Shown here: positions 25,842-34,815 of the stretch, one piece after another
Numbering within the stretch: the first letter of the stretch is position 1
Layout of the letters: every line of letters starts with the position of its first letter
NCBI GenBank assembly: GCA_913778505.1
Contig: CAJYWD010000049.1
Coordinates: 1-57,063 of the forward strand
Length of the DNA: 57,063 nt
Origin: an uncultured Chryseobacterium sp.
GTDB taxonomy: Bacteria; Bacteroidota; Bacteroidia; Flavobacteriales; Weeksellaceae
Direction of reading: 5' to 3'
Notes under the pieces: generated by a model
Seen by the model: only the letters and a program-made list of their open reading frames with translations
The model's database searches: none
What the model was told of the DNA's origin: nothing
Made by a program: the position numbers and the translations under genes

Positions 25842-28169
25842 TTAAATCTTGGTCAATTTAGCAAATTTAAGAATCAGATTTTTCTCGCCTTCATTGGCAA
25901 AAATCACTTTTGCCTTGATGTTTTGCGGGTCGGTGCCATCCAGAAATGTCACCTCGCCCACGCCAAAACGGTCGTGACGCACTCTGTCTCCTACTTCTAT
26001 ATCTTCGGAAGATGATCCGCTTGGATTGATAATCTTGGCCGTAGCTACCGGTTTCAAAGTTTTTTTCGGTGGTGGCGTGTTGATATTGCGGTCCAGAGTT
26101 TTTTTCTCGTCCTTCTTCTTGAAGAATCTTGGCTCCGAAGGTCTTTCGTCAAAAATATTGGAGCTGATTCCGGAATTATTGACAAACCTCGCTTCCAGCA
26201 TTGGATTAATAAATTCGATATATTTGGAATCTACCTCGCTCAAAAATCTTGACGGCTCCGAGTCTGTGATTTTCCCCCACTGGAAACGGGAAACGGCATA
26301 AGTGAAGTAAGCCTGCTTTTCCGCTCTGGTCAAAGCAACGTAGAACAGGCGTCGTTCCTCTTCCAGTTCTTCTCGTGTGGATGAGCTCATGAAACTTGGA
26401 AACAGATTTTCCTCTAGTCCAACGAGATAAACTACGGGAAACTCTAGTCCTTTTGACAGGTGAATGGTCATTAGCGAGACTTTCTCGCCATCATCCTTAT
26501 CATTTTGAGTATCAGATGAAAGCGCAATGTTTTCCAGAAAATTGGAAAGACTTGGGTCTCCATCTTCAATCTGTCTCTGTTCCTCAATAAAACCCTGCAT
26601 CGAGTTCAGTAATTCCTGGATATTCTCAACCCTGGAAATTCCTTCCGGCGTTTGGTCTTCTTTTAAAAATTTAATTAAACCGCTACGTTTTGCCACTTCC
26701 ATAGCAACGTCGTAGACATTTTCAGTTTTCAGCATCACCTGAAAGGCTTTTATCATCGCCCAAAAATCACCGAGTTTATTGATGATTCCATTATTCAGGC
26801 CCAATTGTGGCGCATAAAACCCGAGATTATCCAAAACCTGAGTTACCGGAACGTTGCGGGAATCTGCAAATACAATCAGTTTGTTCTGTGTGGTTTCGCC
26901 TATTCCTCTTGCAGGATAGTTGATAATTCTTGAGAGTGCTTCGGAATCATTTTCATTGATTAAGATCCGCAGGTAAGCCAGCAAATCCTTTACTTCTTTC
27001 CTTTGATAGAAGGACAATCCGCCGTAAACCCTGTATGGAATATTTTTTTTCCTGAGTGCGTCTTCAAAAGCTCTGGTCTGGGAATTGGTTCTGTAAAGAA
27101 TTGCAAAGTCCGAGAATTTTCTCTGCTGCGTATTGTGCAGTTCGAAAATATTAGCAGAGACAAAATTAGCTTCATCAGCATCAGAAAGACTTCGGTAAAC
27201 TTTAATCTTTTCCCCTACTTCATTCTCGCTAAACACATTCTTTTTGAACTGCTGTAAATTTTTCGCAATCACCACATTTGCGGCATCCACAATATTCTGT
27301 GTAGAACGGTAGTTCTGTTCCAGAGAGACAGTTACTGCGTCGGGATAATCTTTCTTAAAATTAAGAATGTTATAGATATTCGCACCACGGAAGGAATAAA
27401 TCGACTGTGCATCATCGCCAACAACACAAATATTTTCAAATTTGGATGCCAACGCTTTGACAATCAGATATTGCGAATGATTCGTATCCTGATACTCATC
27501 TACAAGAATATAACGGAAACGGTCCTGATACTTTGCCAGAACTTCCGGGAATCTCGTCAGCAATTCATTGGTTTTCAATAATAAATCATCAAAATCCATT
27601 GCGCCGTTCCTGAAGCAAGCCTCAACGTACTTTCGGTAAATTTCGCCTATCAATCGCATATTAGCTCTTTCATCCGCTTCCATCAGTTCCGGATTGTTGA
27701 AATAAGCAGTGACGGTTATCAGGTTATTTTTGTATTGAGAAATTCTTGATAAAACCTTTTTCGGTTTATAGACATCGGCATCCACATTCATATCCTTGAT
27801 GACCTTCTTCAGGACATTCAGTGCGTCCTGCGCATCGTAAATTGTAAAATTGGAAGGATAACCGATGTAATGCGCCTCGCTCCTGAGAATTCTTGCAAAA
27901 ACTGAGTGGAATGTTCCCATCCAGAGAGAACGCGCATCGCTCACGCCCACTACTTTTGCGATACGTTCTTTCATTTCTTTGGCCGCCTTGTTGGTGAACG
28001 TCAAAGCCAGAATATTAAAAGGGTCTACACCGTTAGTGATGAGATGCGCAATCCTCATTGTCAGAACCCTGGTTTTGCCGGAGCCTGCGCCCGCCAGAAC
28101 CATCAACGGTCCTTGTAATGTAGTAACTGCCTCAAACTGTGCTTCATTTAGTCCCTTCAGATAATCCAT
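25842..28169 (-). CDS. pcrA: UvrD/PcrA-family ATP-dependent DNA helicase
   Basis: This 775-residue SF1A helicase has motif I LAGAGSGKTRV, Ia ALTFTNKAAKEMKERI, II LVDEYQDTNHSQY, III VGDDAQSIYSFRGA, IV LEQNYRST, V MTIHLSKGLEFPVVYLVGLE and VI RLFYVALTRAE. The C-terminus contains VGDRVRHDRFGVGEVTFLD, the Tudor-like RNA polymerase-binding module of PcrA. It unwinds 3'-5' in mismatch and excision repair. The choice between the names uvrD and pcrA is a convention. Confidence 0.95.
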   Translation of the reverse strand: MDYLKGLNEAQFEAVTTLQGPLMVLAGAGSGKTRVLTMRIAHLITNGVDPFNILALTFTNKAAKEMKERIAKVVGVSDARSLWMGTFHSVFARILRSEAHYIGYPSNFTIYDAQDALNVLKKVIKDMNVDADVYKPKKVLSRISQYKNNLITVTAYFNNPELMEADERANMRLIGEIYRKYVEACFRNGAMDFDDLLLKTNELLTRFPEVLAKYQDRFRYILVDEYQDTNHSQYLIVKALASKFENICVVGDDAQSIYSFRGANIYNILNFKKDYPDAVTVSLEQNYRSTQNIVDAANVVIAKNLQQFKKNVFSENEVGEKIKVYRSLSDADEANFVSANIFELHNTQQRKFSDFAILYRTNSQTRAFEDALRKKNIPYRVYGGLSFYQRKEVKDLLAYLRILINENDSEALSRIINYPARGIGETTQNKLIVFADSRNVPVTQVLDNLGFYAPQLGLNNGIINKLGDFWAMIKAFQVMLKTENVYDVAMEVAKRSGLIKFLKEDQTPEGISRVENIQELLNSMQGFIEEQRQIEDGDPSLSNFLENIALSSDTQNDKDDGEKVSLMTIHLSKGLEFPVVYLVGLEENLFPSFMSSSTREELEEERRLFYVALTRAEKQAYFTYAVSRFQWGKITDSEPSRFLSEVDSKYIEFINPMLEARFVNNSGISSNIFDERPSEPRFFKKKDEKKTLDRNINTPPPKKTLKPVATAKIINPSGSSSEDIEVGDRVRHDRFGVGEVTFLDGTDPQNIKAKVIFANEGEKNLILKFAKLTKI

Positions 28170-28326
28170 TATTGTCTCAAAATTTTAAGATAACAAAAAT
28201 AGCGATTTTTATGCAATTTCTCATTCCCTTACAGTTTGAAATTCGGCGATTAATGGGTAATTTCATACTGGCAAAAATAACAAGTTATGGCTGCTAAAAT
28301 CTAATTCTAAATTAAAGATCAACCCG

Positions 28327-29406
28327 TTGAAAATCAATTATATTAAAGAAGAAATCAGTTCTTTTTTTGTACTGAAACCTTCGCCCAGAAGTTGGCATAT
28401 TCCTTTTCTTGCAGGACTTGCTGTAGGAATTCCGTTATTATTCGGTTATTTTTTGGCAGATGTCAGGTCAGCTTTGACAGCCAGTTTAGCCGGTTTGGTC
28501 ATTCTTTACATTCCGAATAGCAAAGATATTTTTGAGATTATGATGAAGATGTTTGTATGTTCTTTTGGGATGATTGTTTCTTACATTTTCGGATTGGTTT
28601 TCAGTTTTAATATGTGGATTGCACCTTTTGCTTTCGGGATTCTTTCAGCAATTGCTTATTACATCGTCAGATATTTCAATCTGAAACCACCGGGAAGTTT
28701 TTTCTTCATCATGATGGCATCAATGGCAATCGGACTTCCGCATCATCCTGAAGCAATTCCTCAGAAAATTGGAATTTTCACCATAGGAACTCTGAACGCT
28801 TGTCTGATCTGTTTGATTTACAGTTTGTTAAAAAATAAAAAAGAATCAAAATCTGCTTCAACAACTTTCCATATTAATCCTTATGTCAATCTTGTAGAAT
28901 CCTTTATTATTGGGATTTGTATGTCTGCTTCGGTTTTGGTGGGACAGATTTTCAAACTCGAATATCCTTATTGGATTCCGATCTCCAGCTTAGCAGTTTT
29001 ACAAGGTGTGAATAAGTATCATATCTGGAAAAGAGGTTTGCATAGGATTATCGGGACAATTATCGGCTTGGGAATTGCTTGGTTTATTTTTTCTTACGTG
29101 AATGATATTTTATGGATCTGCATTTCTATTATCATACTTCAAATCATCGTAGAAATGCTGATTACAAGACATTATGCACTGGCTGTAATGTTCCTGACAC
29201 CAATGGGAATTCTACTTGCTGAGACCGGAAGTTCTACTTCACTTAATCCCGATTATTTACTAAAAATTAGATTGTTGGAGATTTTAATTGGTAGCGCAAT
29301 TGGTTGTATTGGCGGATGGTTTTTGTATAATGAAAGAATTAGATTTAGTTCGATAAAGAATCTGAGAAAATCAAAAATTGTTCTGAGTAAGAGTTTTTCG
29401 AAATAG
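28327..29406 (+). CDS. FUSC-family inner-membrane protein
   Basis: The 359-residue protein starts at a TTG (28327, MKINYIKEE). It has two blocks of about five to six membrane helices separated by a short basic linker (LLKNKKESKSAS). WIPISSLAVLQGVNKYHIWK followed by GLHRIIGTIIGLGIAWFIF matches the fusaric-acid-resistance/YccS-type conserved block, in which an Arg-rich loop precedes a glycine-rich helix. Relatives are proposed efflux proteins for aromatic acids or related solutes. No membrane-fusion partner is adjacent. It is convergent with the glycosyltransferase pair, with only five bases between stops. Confidence 0.8.
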   Translation: MKINYIKEEISSFFVLKPSPRSWHIPFLAGLAVGIPLLFGYFLADVRSALTASLAGLVILYIPNSKDIFEIMMKMFVCSFGMIVSYIFGLVFSFNMWIAPFAFGILSAIAYYIVRYFNLKPPGSFFFIMMASMAIGLPHHPEAIPQKIGIFTIGTLNACLICLIYSLLKNKKESKSASTTFHINPYVNLVESFIIGICMSASVLVGQIFKLEYPYWIPISSLAVLQGVNKYHIWKRGLHRIIGTIIGLGIAWFIFSYVNDILWICISIIILQIIVEMLITRHYALAVMFLTPMGILLAETGSSTSLNPDYLLKIRLLEILIGSAIGCIGGWFLYNERIRFSSIKNLRKSKIVLSKSFSK

Positions 29407-29411
29407 AGTTC

Positions 29412-30479
29412 TTAAAATGATTTTAATAATTGGATTAATTCTTCCGAAATATTTTCTTTGATGTACTTGTTAAAATCAAACTTCTGATTTCTGATTTCTG
29501 AAAATTGATTCTGTAAATCAAATTGTTCCTTAATTATAAATTCTGAATCCGAATCATAAGTTGCAGGAAAGACAGCAGGTTTTGCATATCTGATGGCGTC
29601 GCCAATATTGCCACTGATTTTCGTCTTTCCATAGATTTCTTTGATAGAGAAAAATTCAGTTTCTTCTTGAATGGGACAATATAAAACGTCTGCTTTTTTC
29701 ATCCAATCATCAAAAATATCTTGTTTAATTTTTTCTTCAAAATACTGAATTGTAATGAATTTTGGAAGTTTATCTATAATTAGCTTTAGTTTTTCTAATT
29801 CTTCTCCGAAAGCTTTCCCGAGGAAAATAATTTCATAATTAATTCCGATATTTTGAAACTGTTTTAATTTTTCAAAAAACGAACCATAATCTCTCCTGCT
29901 TTGCGAAACTGCTCCGGGAACAACTATTATAAATTCATTATTTTCGACATTTTCAACATATTTATTGTAGAATAATGGAATCGTTTTGTACGGAGTGTAA
30001 TTGGTGTAACTTATCGAAAAAGTAAAATCTACAATCTCTTTTCCTAATAAAAGCAAGTTTTTAGATTGTTGATAAACTTCCGGAGCATCCAAAAGTCCTT
30101 CTTTCAGAAATAATTTCAAACGGTATTTAAAATCTTTTTTGAAAATACTTTTGAATAATTCCCATTTTGAAGCTTTGGTAAAATTCAGATTATGAACAAG
30201 AATCGTTGTGTTGAATTTCTTTACAATCGCTTTGTAGAAAATGAAATGGCGATGAACCGTTCCAATGATAATCAAATCATATTTTTTCTTTTCCAAAACT
30301 TCCAAAAGTTGAGAATAATCCGTAAGGAAAACATTTTTCTCGTGAATATTCAGGAATTTGAAAATCTTTTCCGAGAAGTAAAAATCCACAGAAATCTCAC
30401 CAGAATCTTTAGTAAGTTCATAGAAATTATTTGCTAATTCTGCGTGTGTATCGAGTTCTATATAAGCAATTCTTTTCAT
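29412..30479 (-). CDS. Putative GT-B-fold glycosyltransferase
   Basis: The 355-residue cytoplasmic protein is A/T-rich and has a two-domain Rossmann pattern. The N-terminal half contains KKYDLIIIGTVHRHFIFYKA. The C-terminal half contains FIIVVPGAVSQSRRDYG, NYEIIFLGKAFGEELEKLK, WMKKADVLYCPIQEE and GDAIRYAKPAVFPATYDSD. This order of phosphate-binding-like glycine, donor-binding loop and late acidic region is that of GT-B enzymes. The match is structural by eye, not a named family. It overlaps the GT2 gene by four bases, so both probably act on the same glycan. Confidence 0.55.
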   Translation of the reverse strand: MKRIAYIELDTHAELANNFYELTKDSGEISVDFYFSEKIFKFLNIHEKNVFLTDYSQLLEVLEKKKYDLIIIGTVHRHFIFYKAIVKKFNTTILVHNLNFTKASKWELFKSIFKKDFKYRLKLFLKEGLLDAPEVYQQSKNLLLLGKEIVDFTFSISYTNYTPYKTIPLFYNKYVENVENNEFIIVVPGAVSQSRRDYGSFFEKLKQFQNIGINYEIIFLGKAFGEELEKLKLIIDKLPKFITIQYFEEKIKQDIFDDWMKKADVLYCPIQEETEFFSIKEIYGKTKISGNIGDAIRYAKPAVFPATYDSDSEFIIKEQFDLQNQFSEIRNQKFDFNKYIKENISEELIQLLKSF

Positions 30480-31387
30480 AAACCCAAGTTTTTGAAAAAC
30501 TCTTTCCAGCGCAGATTTCGGATAAATTGGATTTCTTCCTCGCTCAGACTTCGTTTATCTTTTTGTTTCAGAAAAGAATTGATGGTGATGAAATTTTCTT
30601 TCGCAGAACGATTTTTGAAACTGGATTTTGCTGACGAAATCATGGCGAGAGGCAGACTCAAACCGATGTTATAAAAATACTGACCGAGTTTCTCCGCTTT
30701 TTGAGATTTGTACTTGTAAGCCGTCGGACGAAGATGTTTGACCCAAAGTTCTTTAATGGTCACAACTTCCCAATTGCTTTTTTTAGCCAATAAAATATCG
30801 AGATTGTCCCAACCAAGAACAGCCCGCAAGCCATTCATATCCTCGAAACATTCTTTTCTGTAAGCTTTTATCGGACCACGGACGTGATTTTTGGAAGACA
30901 GATTTTCGAAAATCCAATCCTGATCTCGGTTGCTGAAATCTGCCCAATTATCGTTGGCATTACGGAAATTTTTGATCTCCGGATTGAGTTTATAATTTTT
31001 AATGTACACCAATCCCGAAACCACACCTGCTTTGGGGTCTGTTTCGAAAACGCGATTGATCTTCTCCAGATAATCATCCGGAAAAATAATATCCGCATCG
31101 TACTTACAAATAACGTCAAAGTTTTTCCAATCCAAAGATTCCAATCCTGCGTTGAAAGTCCTAACGACTTTGGCGCCAGGCTCGTGCGTGGATGAAGACA
31201 GATTCAGAAGGCGGAAGTCTGGAGCAGTGTGAATAAAATCCTCAGCAACTTTCTGAGTTTGATCTGTGCTGCCGTCGTTCACAATGATGCATAGAAAATC
31301 TTGGAAACTCTGTCTCTTCAGAGAATCCAGGCATAGCGCAATATTGCTCTGCTCATTATGTGCGGGAATGATGATGAGGAATTTCAA
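30476..31387 (-). CDS. Family 2 glycosyltransferase
   Basis: This 303-residue GT-A enzyme has PAHNEQSNIALCLDSLKRQS and VNDGSTDQTQKVAEDF at the N-terminus (nucleotide site). The metal-binding DXD equivalent is in CKYDADIIFPDDYLEKI, and an acceptor region contains GPIKAYRKECFEDMNGL. The C-terminal 60 residues are hydrophobic then basic, suggesting membrane association. Donor and acceptor are unknown. It is the first gene of a two-gene operon with a GT-B-like partner. A 200-base intergenic region with no gene separates it from the divergent small gene at 31594. Confidence 0.88.
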   Translation of the reverse strand: MKFLIIIPAHNEQSNIALCLDSLKRQSFQDFLCIIVNDGSTDQTQKVAEDFIHTAPDFRLLNLSSSTHEPGAKVVRTFNAGLESLDWKNFDVICKYDADIIFPDDYLEKINRVFETDPKAGVVSGLVYIKNYKLNPEIKNFRNANDNWADFSNRDQDWIFENLSSKNHVRGPIKAYRKECFEDMNGLRAVLGWDNLDILLAKKSNWEVVTIKELWVKHLRPTAYKYKSQKAEKLGQYFYNIGLSLPLAMISSAKSSFKNRSAKENFITINSFLKQKDKRSLSEEEIQFIRNLRWKEFFKNLGL

Positions 31388-31572
31388 ATGAAAGGTTTTT
31401 AGCCAGCAATTATAATACGTAACGAATTTACAGATATTTCATAAATTATCGAAGTAGTACTCTAAAATTGATATTATTTATAACAGGATTGATTATCAAT
31501 TCTTTGATAATTATTCATAAAAATTTAATATTGGATCTTACCATTGTTTAAAAAATAATCAATTATAATTGA

Positions 31573-31580
31573 TATTTTTG
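31573..31580 (+). promoter_or_regulatory. Candidate -7 box of the 88-residue gene
   Basis: TATTTTTG matches TAnnTTTG, 14 bases before ATG 31594. No clear -33 element is visible. Confidence 0.4.
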
Positions 31581-31593
31581 TGCAAATATTACA

Positions 31594-31860
31594 ATGAAGT
31601 ATACGTTACTCAAACGGAAAAAAAGTTACACATCACAGTCAGACGAGGATTTTGTGCGTTGGATGCGTAAGCAGGACTCGCAGCCCTGGAGCGATAATGA
31701 GGCTTTTATGGAAGGTTATGCGTATAGAAAAATGGTCTTCGAAAAGATTGTGATCCGCCATGATACTGTTCCCAATTTCGTTGAAGATCTTAAAAAAAAT
31801 AACCTTTTGAAGGTGGAATCTTCAAAAGGTTTATTCAGTTATTTTTCTAGGAATCAATAA
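31594..31860 (+). CDS. Conserved small protein of unknown function
   Basis: The 88-residue protein is basic at its N-terminus (MKYTLLKRKKSYTSQSDEDF) and has a Trp-rich middle (VRWMRKQDSQPWSDNEAF) and a polar end. It has no signal peptide or membrane segment. A -7 box at a proper distance, codon use like its neighbours and the position between well-defined genes support it as real. Its stop overlaps the stop of the convergent E1 gene by seven bases, leaving no room for a terminator between them. Confidence 0.6.
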   Translation: MKYTLLKRKKSYTSQSDEDFVRWMRKQDSQPWSDNEAFMEGYAYRKMVFEKIVIRHDTVPNFVEDLKKNNLLKVESSKGLFSYFSRNQ

Positions 31861-34286
31861 ATTGACGGAAATTTTTCCGGATCTGATTCATTGAACATCT
31901 TGTACACTTTTTCTACAATGTCATCTGCTGACGGTTTGCTGAAGTAATCTCCATCGCTTGCATACGCCGGCCTGTGATTTGCTGCAGCTATCGTCACCGG
32001 ATCCGAATCCAGATATCTGAACGCTTTTTGTTTTTCAAGAATCTGCTGTAGGATAAATGCAGACGTTCCGCCCTCTACATCTTCATCTATAACAACGAGG
32101 CGATTGGTTTTCCTGACGCTTTCAGCAATCTCGCCCGTAAGGTCAAAAGGAATTAATGATTGAATATCAATAACTTCTGCTGAAATCCCCAGCTTTTCCA
32201 GTTCTGCAGCAGCTTCCGTCACGAGTCGCCAGGTGGAACCATACGTCACTAAAGTAACATCAGAACCCTCCTTGGTCACTTCGATTTTTCCCACCGGCAC
32301 TGTAAATTGACCCAGATTGTCAGGCTGTTTTTCCTTTAATCTGTAACCGTTCAGGCATTCTACGATAACGGCAGGCTCATCGCTCTGAAGCATGGTATTG
32401 TAAAATCCCGCAGCTTTGGTAAGGCTTCTTGGAACCAGAATGTTAATACCTTTAGAAAGGTTGAGAATCCCTGCCATCGGAGATCCCGAGTGCCACACAC
32501 CTTCCAGGCGATGACCTCTTGTACGGATAATGACCGGTGCTTTTTGTCCGCCTTTCGTTCTATATTGCACTGTGGCAAGGTCATCACTCATGCCCTGCAG
32601 ACAGTATAAAATATAATCCAGATATTGGATTTCGGCTATTGGTCTCAGTCCTCGCATCGCCAGTCCAATGCCTTGGCCCAGAATGGTAGCCTCACGGATT
32701 CCCGTGTCGGCAATACGCACCTCGCCATATTTTTCCTGAAGTCCTTCCAGGCCCTGATTCACATCACCAATATTTCCGGCATCTTCCCCAAATACTAATG
32801 TCTGAGGATATTTTTCGAAGATTTTGTCGAAGTTATTACGCACGACTACTCTTCCGTCCACCTCTTCGGAATTTTCCGAAAATATTGGTTTAATCTCTTT
32901 AATATTAGTCGCTTTCCATTCTGACTGAGAATAAAGATGCGAGGAATAGTTGTCTTTTTCTATGGCGTAAATGGCATCATATTTATTTTTAAGTGCAGCT
33001 TTTTCAGCTGATTCTTTTCCACGTGTTGCCAGCAAGGTTTTTCTTGCCAGGTGAAAGATGTCTTTTTTACTTTTTGATATGATTTTATTAAAACTTTCGA
33101 TGAGTGCATTGATTTCCGGATGCTGCTTTGACAGGGATTCTACCAAAGGCAGAACTTCAGCTTTCAAATCGGAAATTGTCTTCTGATAGGCTTCCCATGC
33201 TCTCTTCTGACCCTCTTTCACCAATTTTTTCGCTTCAGCATCAATTGCATCTAGTTCTTCCGCTGTTGCCAAAACCTCGTAAACACCTTCGATTTCAATG
33301 CTGTAATCCAGAATCCATTCTCTAAACTTTAACAAGCCGTCAAATTCTGATTCCCAGCTAAGGCGCTCTTCAGATTTATAACGCTCGTGGGAGCCGGAGG
33401 TAGAATGGCCTTGTGGCTGCGTCACCTCTGTGACGTGAATGACCACCGGAACACTTTCGTAGCGGGCAAGGTGTTCTGCTCTTGCATAGGCAGAAATCAA
33501 TGCAGGATAATCCCAGGCCTTAACCTGAATAATCTCACAGCCTTGATCTTCCCCATCATTGCGCTGGAATCCGGACAGCATTTCGGAAATATCTGCCTTC
33601 GCTCTCTGATTCTTTGTAGGAACCGAAATGCCATAGCCGTCATCCCATATTGAGACGATCATGGGAACCTGAAGGGCACACGCTGCATTCAACGTTTCCC
33701 AGAAATGACCTTCTGCGGTAGAAGCATCACCAATGGTTCCAAAAGCCACTTCGTTACCTTCGTTAGAGAATTTTTCGGAACCGTCGAATTTTACGGATTT
33801 ATAAATTTTAGAAGCCTGAGCCAGACCAAGCAGTCTCGGCATTTGGCCGGCTGTAGGAGAAATGTCTGACGAGATATTTTTCTGAGCAGTGAGATCTTTC
33901 CAGCTTCCGTCCTCATTAAGGCTTCTGGTGGCATAATGTCCGTTCATCTGGCGTCCGGCAGAAGCGGGCTCGCGTTCTACGCTGGTATCAGCATAGAGCT
34001 GTGCAAAAAAACTTTCTACAGAAACCGCATCAACAGCGAGAGCAAATGTCTGATCACGGTAATAGCCGGATCGGAAATCTCCATTTCGGAAAACCCTGGC
34101 CATGGCAAGCTGTGGGAGTTCCTTACCATCACCGAAAATCCCGAATTTGGCCTTTCCGGTCAGGACTTCGCGTCTTCCCAGATAAGACATCTCGCGGGAA
34201 ATCCTTCCCAGCCGGTAATCCTTTATGATACTGTTCTTGAATTCCGTAAAGCTAACTTCCTGCGTTTCTATATAGGTTGATTGCAT
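31854..34286 (-). CDS. 2-oxoacid dehydrogenase E1 component, fused alpha/beta subunits
   Basis: In this 810-residue protein the alpha part comes first and the beta part second, a fusion common in Bacteroidetes. The alpha part has the thiamine-diphosphate region TIGDASTAEGHFWETLNAAC and DDGYGISVPTKNQ. The beta part begins near NNFDKIFEKYPQTLVFGEDA and continues with IREATILGQGIGLAMRGLRP and RTRGHRLEGVWHSGSP. It ends in a transketolase C-terminal-like domain (TYGSTWRLVTEAAAELEKLG). It decarboxylates a 2-oxoacid, probably branched-chain. E2 and E3 genes are not in the window. Confidence 0.92.
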   Translation of the reverse strand: MQSTYIETQEVSFTEFKNSIIKDYRLGRISREMSYLGRREVLTGKAKFGIFGDGKELPQLAMARVFRNGDFRSGYYRDQTFALAVDAVSVESFFAQLYADTSVEREPASAGRQMNGHYATRSLNEDGSWKDLTAQKNISSDISPTAGQMPRLLGLAQASKIYKSVKFDGSEKFSNEGNEVAFGTIGDASTAEGHFWETLNAACALQVPMIVSIWDDGYGISVPTKNQRAKADISEMLSGFQRNDGEDQGCEIIQVKAWDYPALISAYARAEHLARYESVPVVIHVTEVTQPQGHSTSGSHERYKSEERLSWESEFDGLLKFREWILDYSIEIEGVYEVLATAEELDAIDAEAKKLVKEGQKRAWEAYQKTISDLKAEVLPLVESLSKQHPEINALIESFNKIISKSKKDIFHLARKTLLATRGKESAEKAALKNKYDAIYAIEKDNYSSHLYSQSEWKATNIKEIKPIFSENSEEVDGRVVVRNNFDKIFEKYPQTLVFGEDAGNIGDVNQGLEGLQEKYGEVRIADTGIREATILGQGIGLAMRGLRPIAEIQYLDYILYCLQGMSDDLATVQYRTKGGQKAPVIIRTRGHRLEGVWHSGSPMAGILNLSKGINILVPRSLTKAAGFYNTMLQSDEPAVIVECLNGYRLKEKQPDNLGQFTVPVGKIEVTKEGSDVTLVTYGSTWRLVTEAAAELEKLGISAEVIDIQSLIPFDLTGEIAESVRKTNRLVVIDEDVEGGTSAFILQQILEKQKAFRYLDSDPVTIAAANHRPAYASDGDYFSKPSADDIVEKVYKMFNESDPEKFPSIY

Positions 34287-34302
34287 AACAATAGAGTTTT
34301 GA

Positions 34303-34310
34303 CAAATATA
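34303..34310 (-). promoter_or_regulatory. Candidate -7 box of the E1 gene
   Basis: On the minus strand TATATTTG matches TAnnTTTG and lies 16 bases before the start codon at 34286. A weak TTTC is found about 22 bases further upstream. Confidence 0.4.
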
Positions 34311-34435
34311 AAATTTTTCCGCTAATTTTTACGAAAATGATATTTTAAAGCTTTAAAGAAAATTTTAAGAACTAATAATTATTCATTAAAAAAAGAAAAT
34401 AAGACGCAGAATTGAGGACAATTGAATAATTTTGA

Positions 34436-34732
34436 ATGATGAATAAAACGGCTCCACATATTCTGAATGCGTCCACCAATTTGTTGGGATTTTGTCTCGT
34501 CATTTTGACATCATTGAAAATTGCCAAATTTCCTCATCACCTTTACCTTGATATTTTTACAGTAAGTGCCATTTTCAGCCTGTCCATCAGTTGCGCGCTC
34601 TCCTTTCTTGCCATGAAAACCGAACGTGTCAAAACTTCCCGGATGCTAGAAGGTATTGCCGATGTTTTATTCTTTCTGGCTTTGCTGTGCATCATCATTT
34701 CTGTACTAATTGTGAGTATAGACGTTGTCTAA
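34436..34732 (+). CDS. Small three-helix membrane protein of unknown function
   Basis: The 98-residue protein starts with a double ATG (MMNKTAPHILNAST). It has three hydrophobic helices (LLGFCLVILTSLKIA, FTVSAIFSLSISCALSFLAM, DVLFFLALLCIIISVLIVSI). A basic loop (KTERVKTSRMLEGIA) between the last two should face the cytoplasm. No known family is recognised. It sits between the E1 gene (divergent) and the MFS gene. Confidence 0.6.
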   Translation: MMNKTAPHILNASTNLLGFCLVILTSLKIAKFPHHLYLDIFTVSAIFSLSISCALSFLAMKTERVKTSRMLEGIADVLFFLALLCIIISVLIVSIDVV

Positions 34733-34786
34733 TTTAACATTAATTATTGTTAATGGTGTTTTAGTCCAGGATAATCTAATCTGAGG

Positions 34787-34794
34787 TAACTTTG
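34787..34794 (+). promoter_or_regulatory. Candidate -7 box of the MFS gene at 34816
   Basis: TAACTTTG matches TAnnTTTG. Transcription would begin near 34801, after the first in-frame ATG (34792) but before ATG 34816, which decides the later start. Confidence 0.4.
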
Positions 34795-34815
34795 CATCTT
34801 TATTTTTTATTGGTT

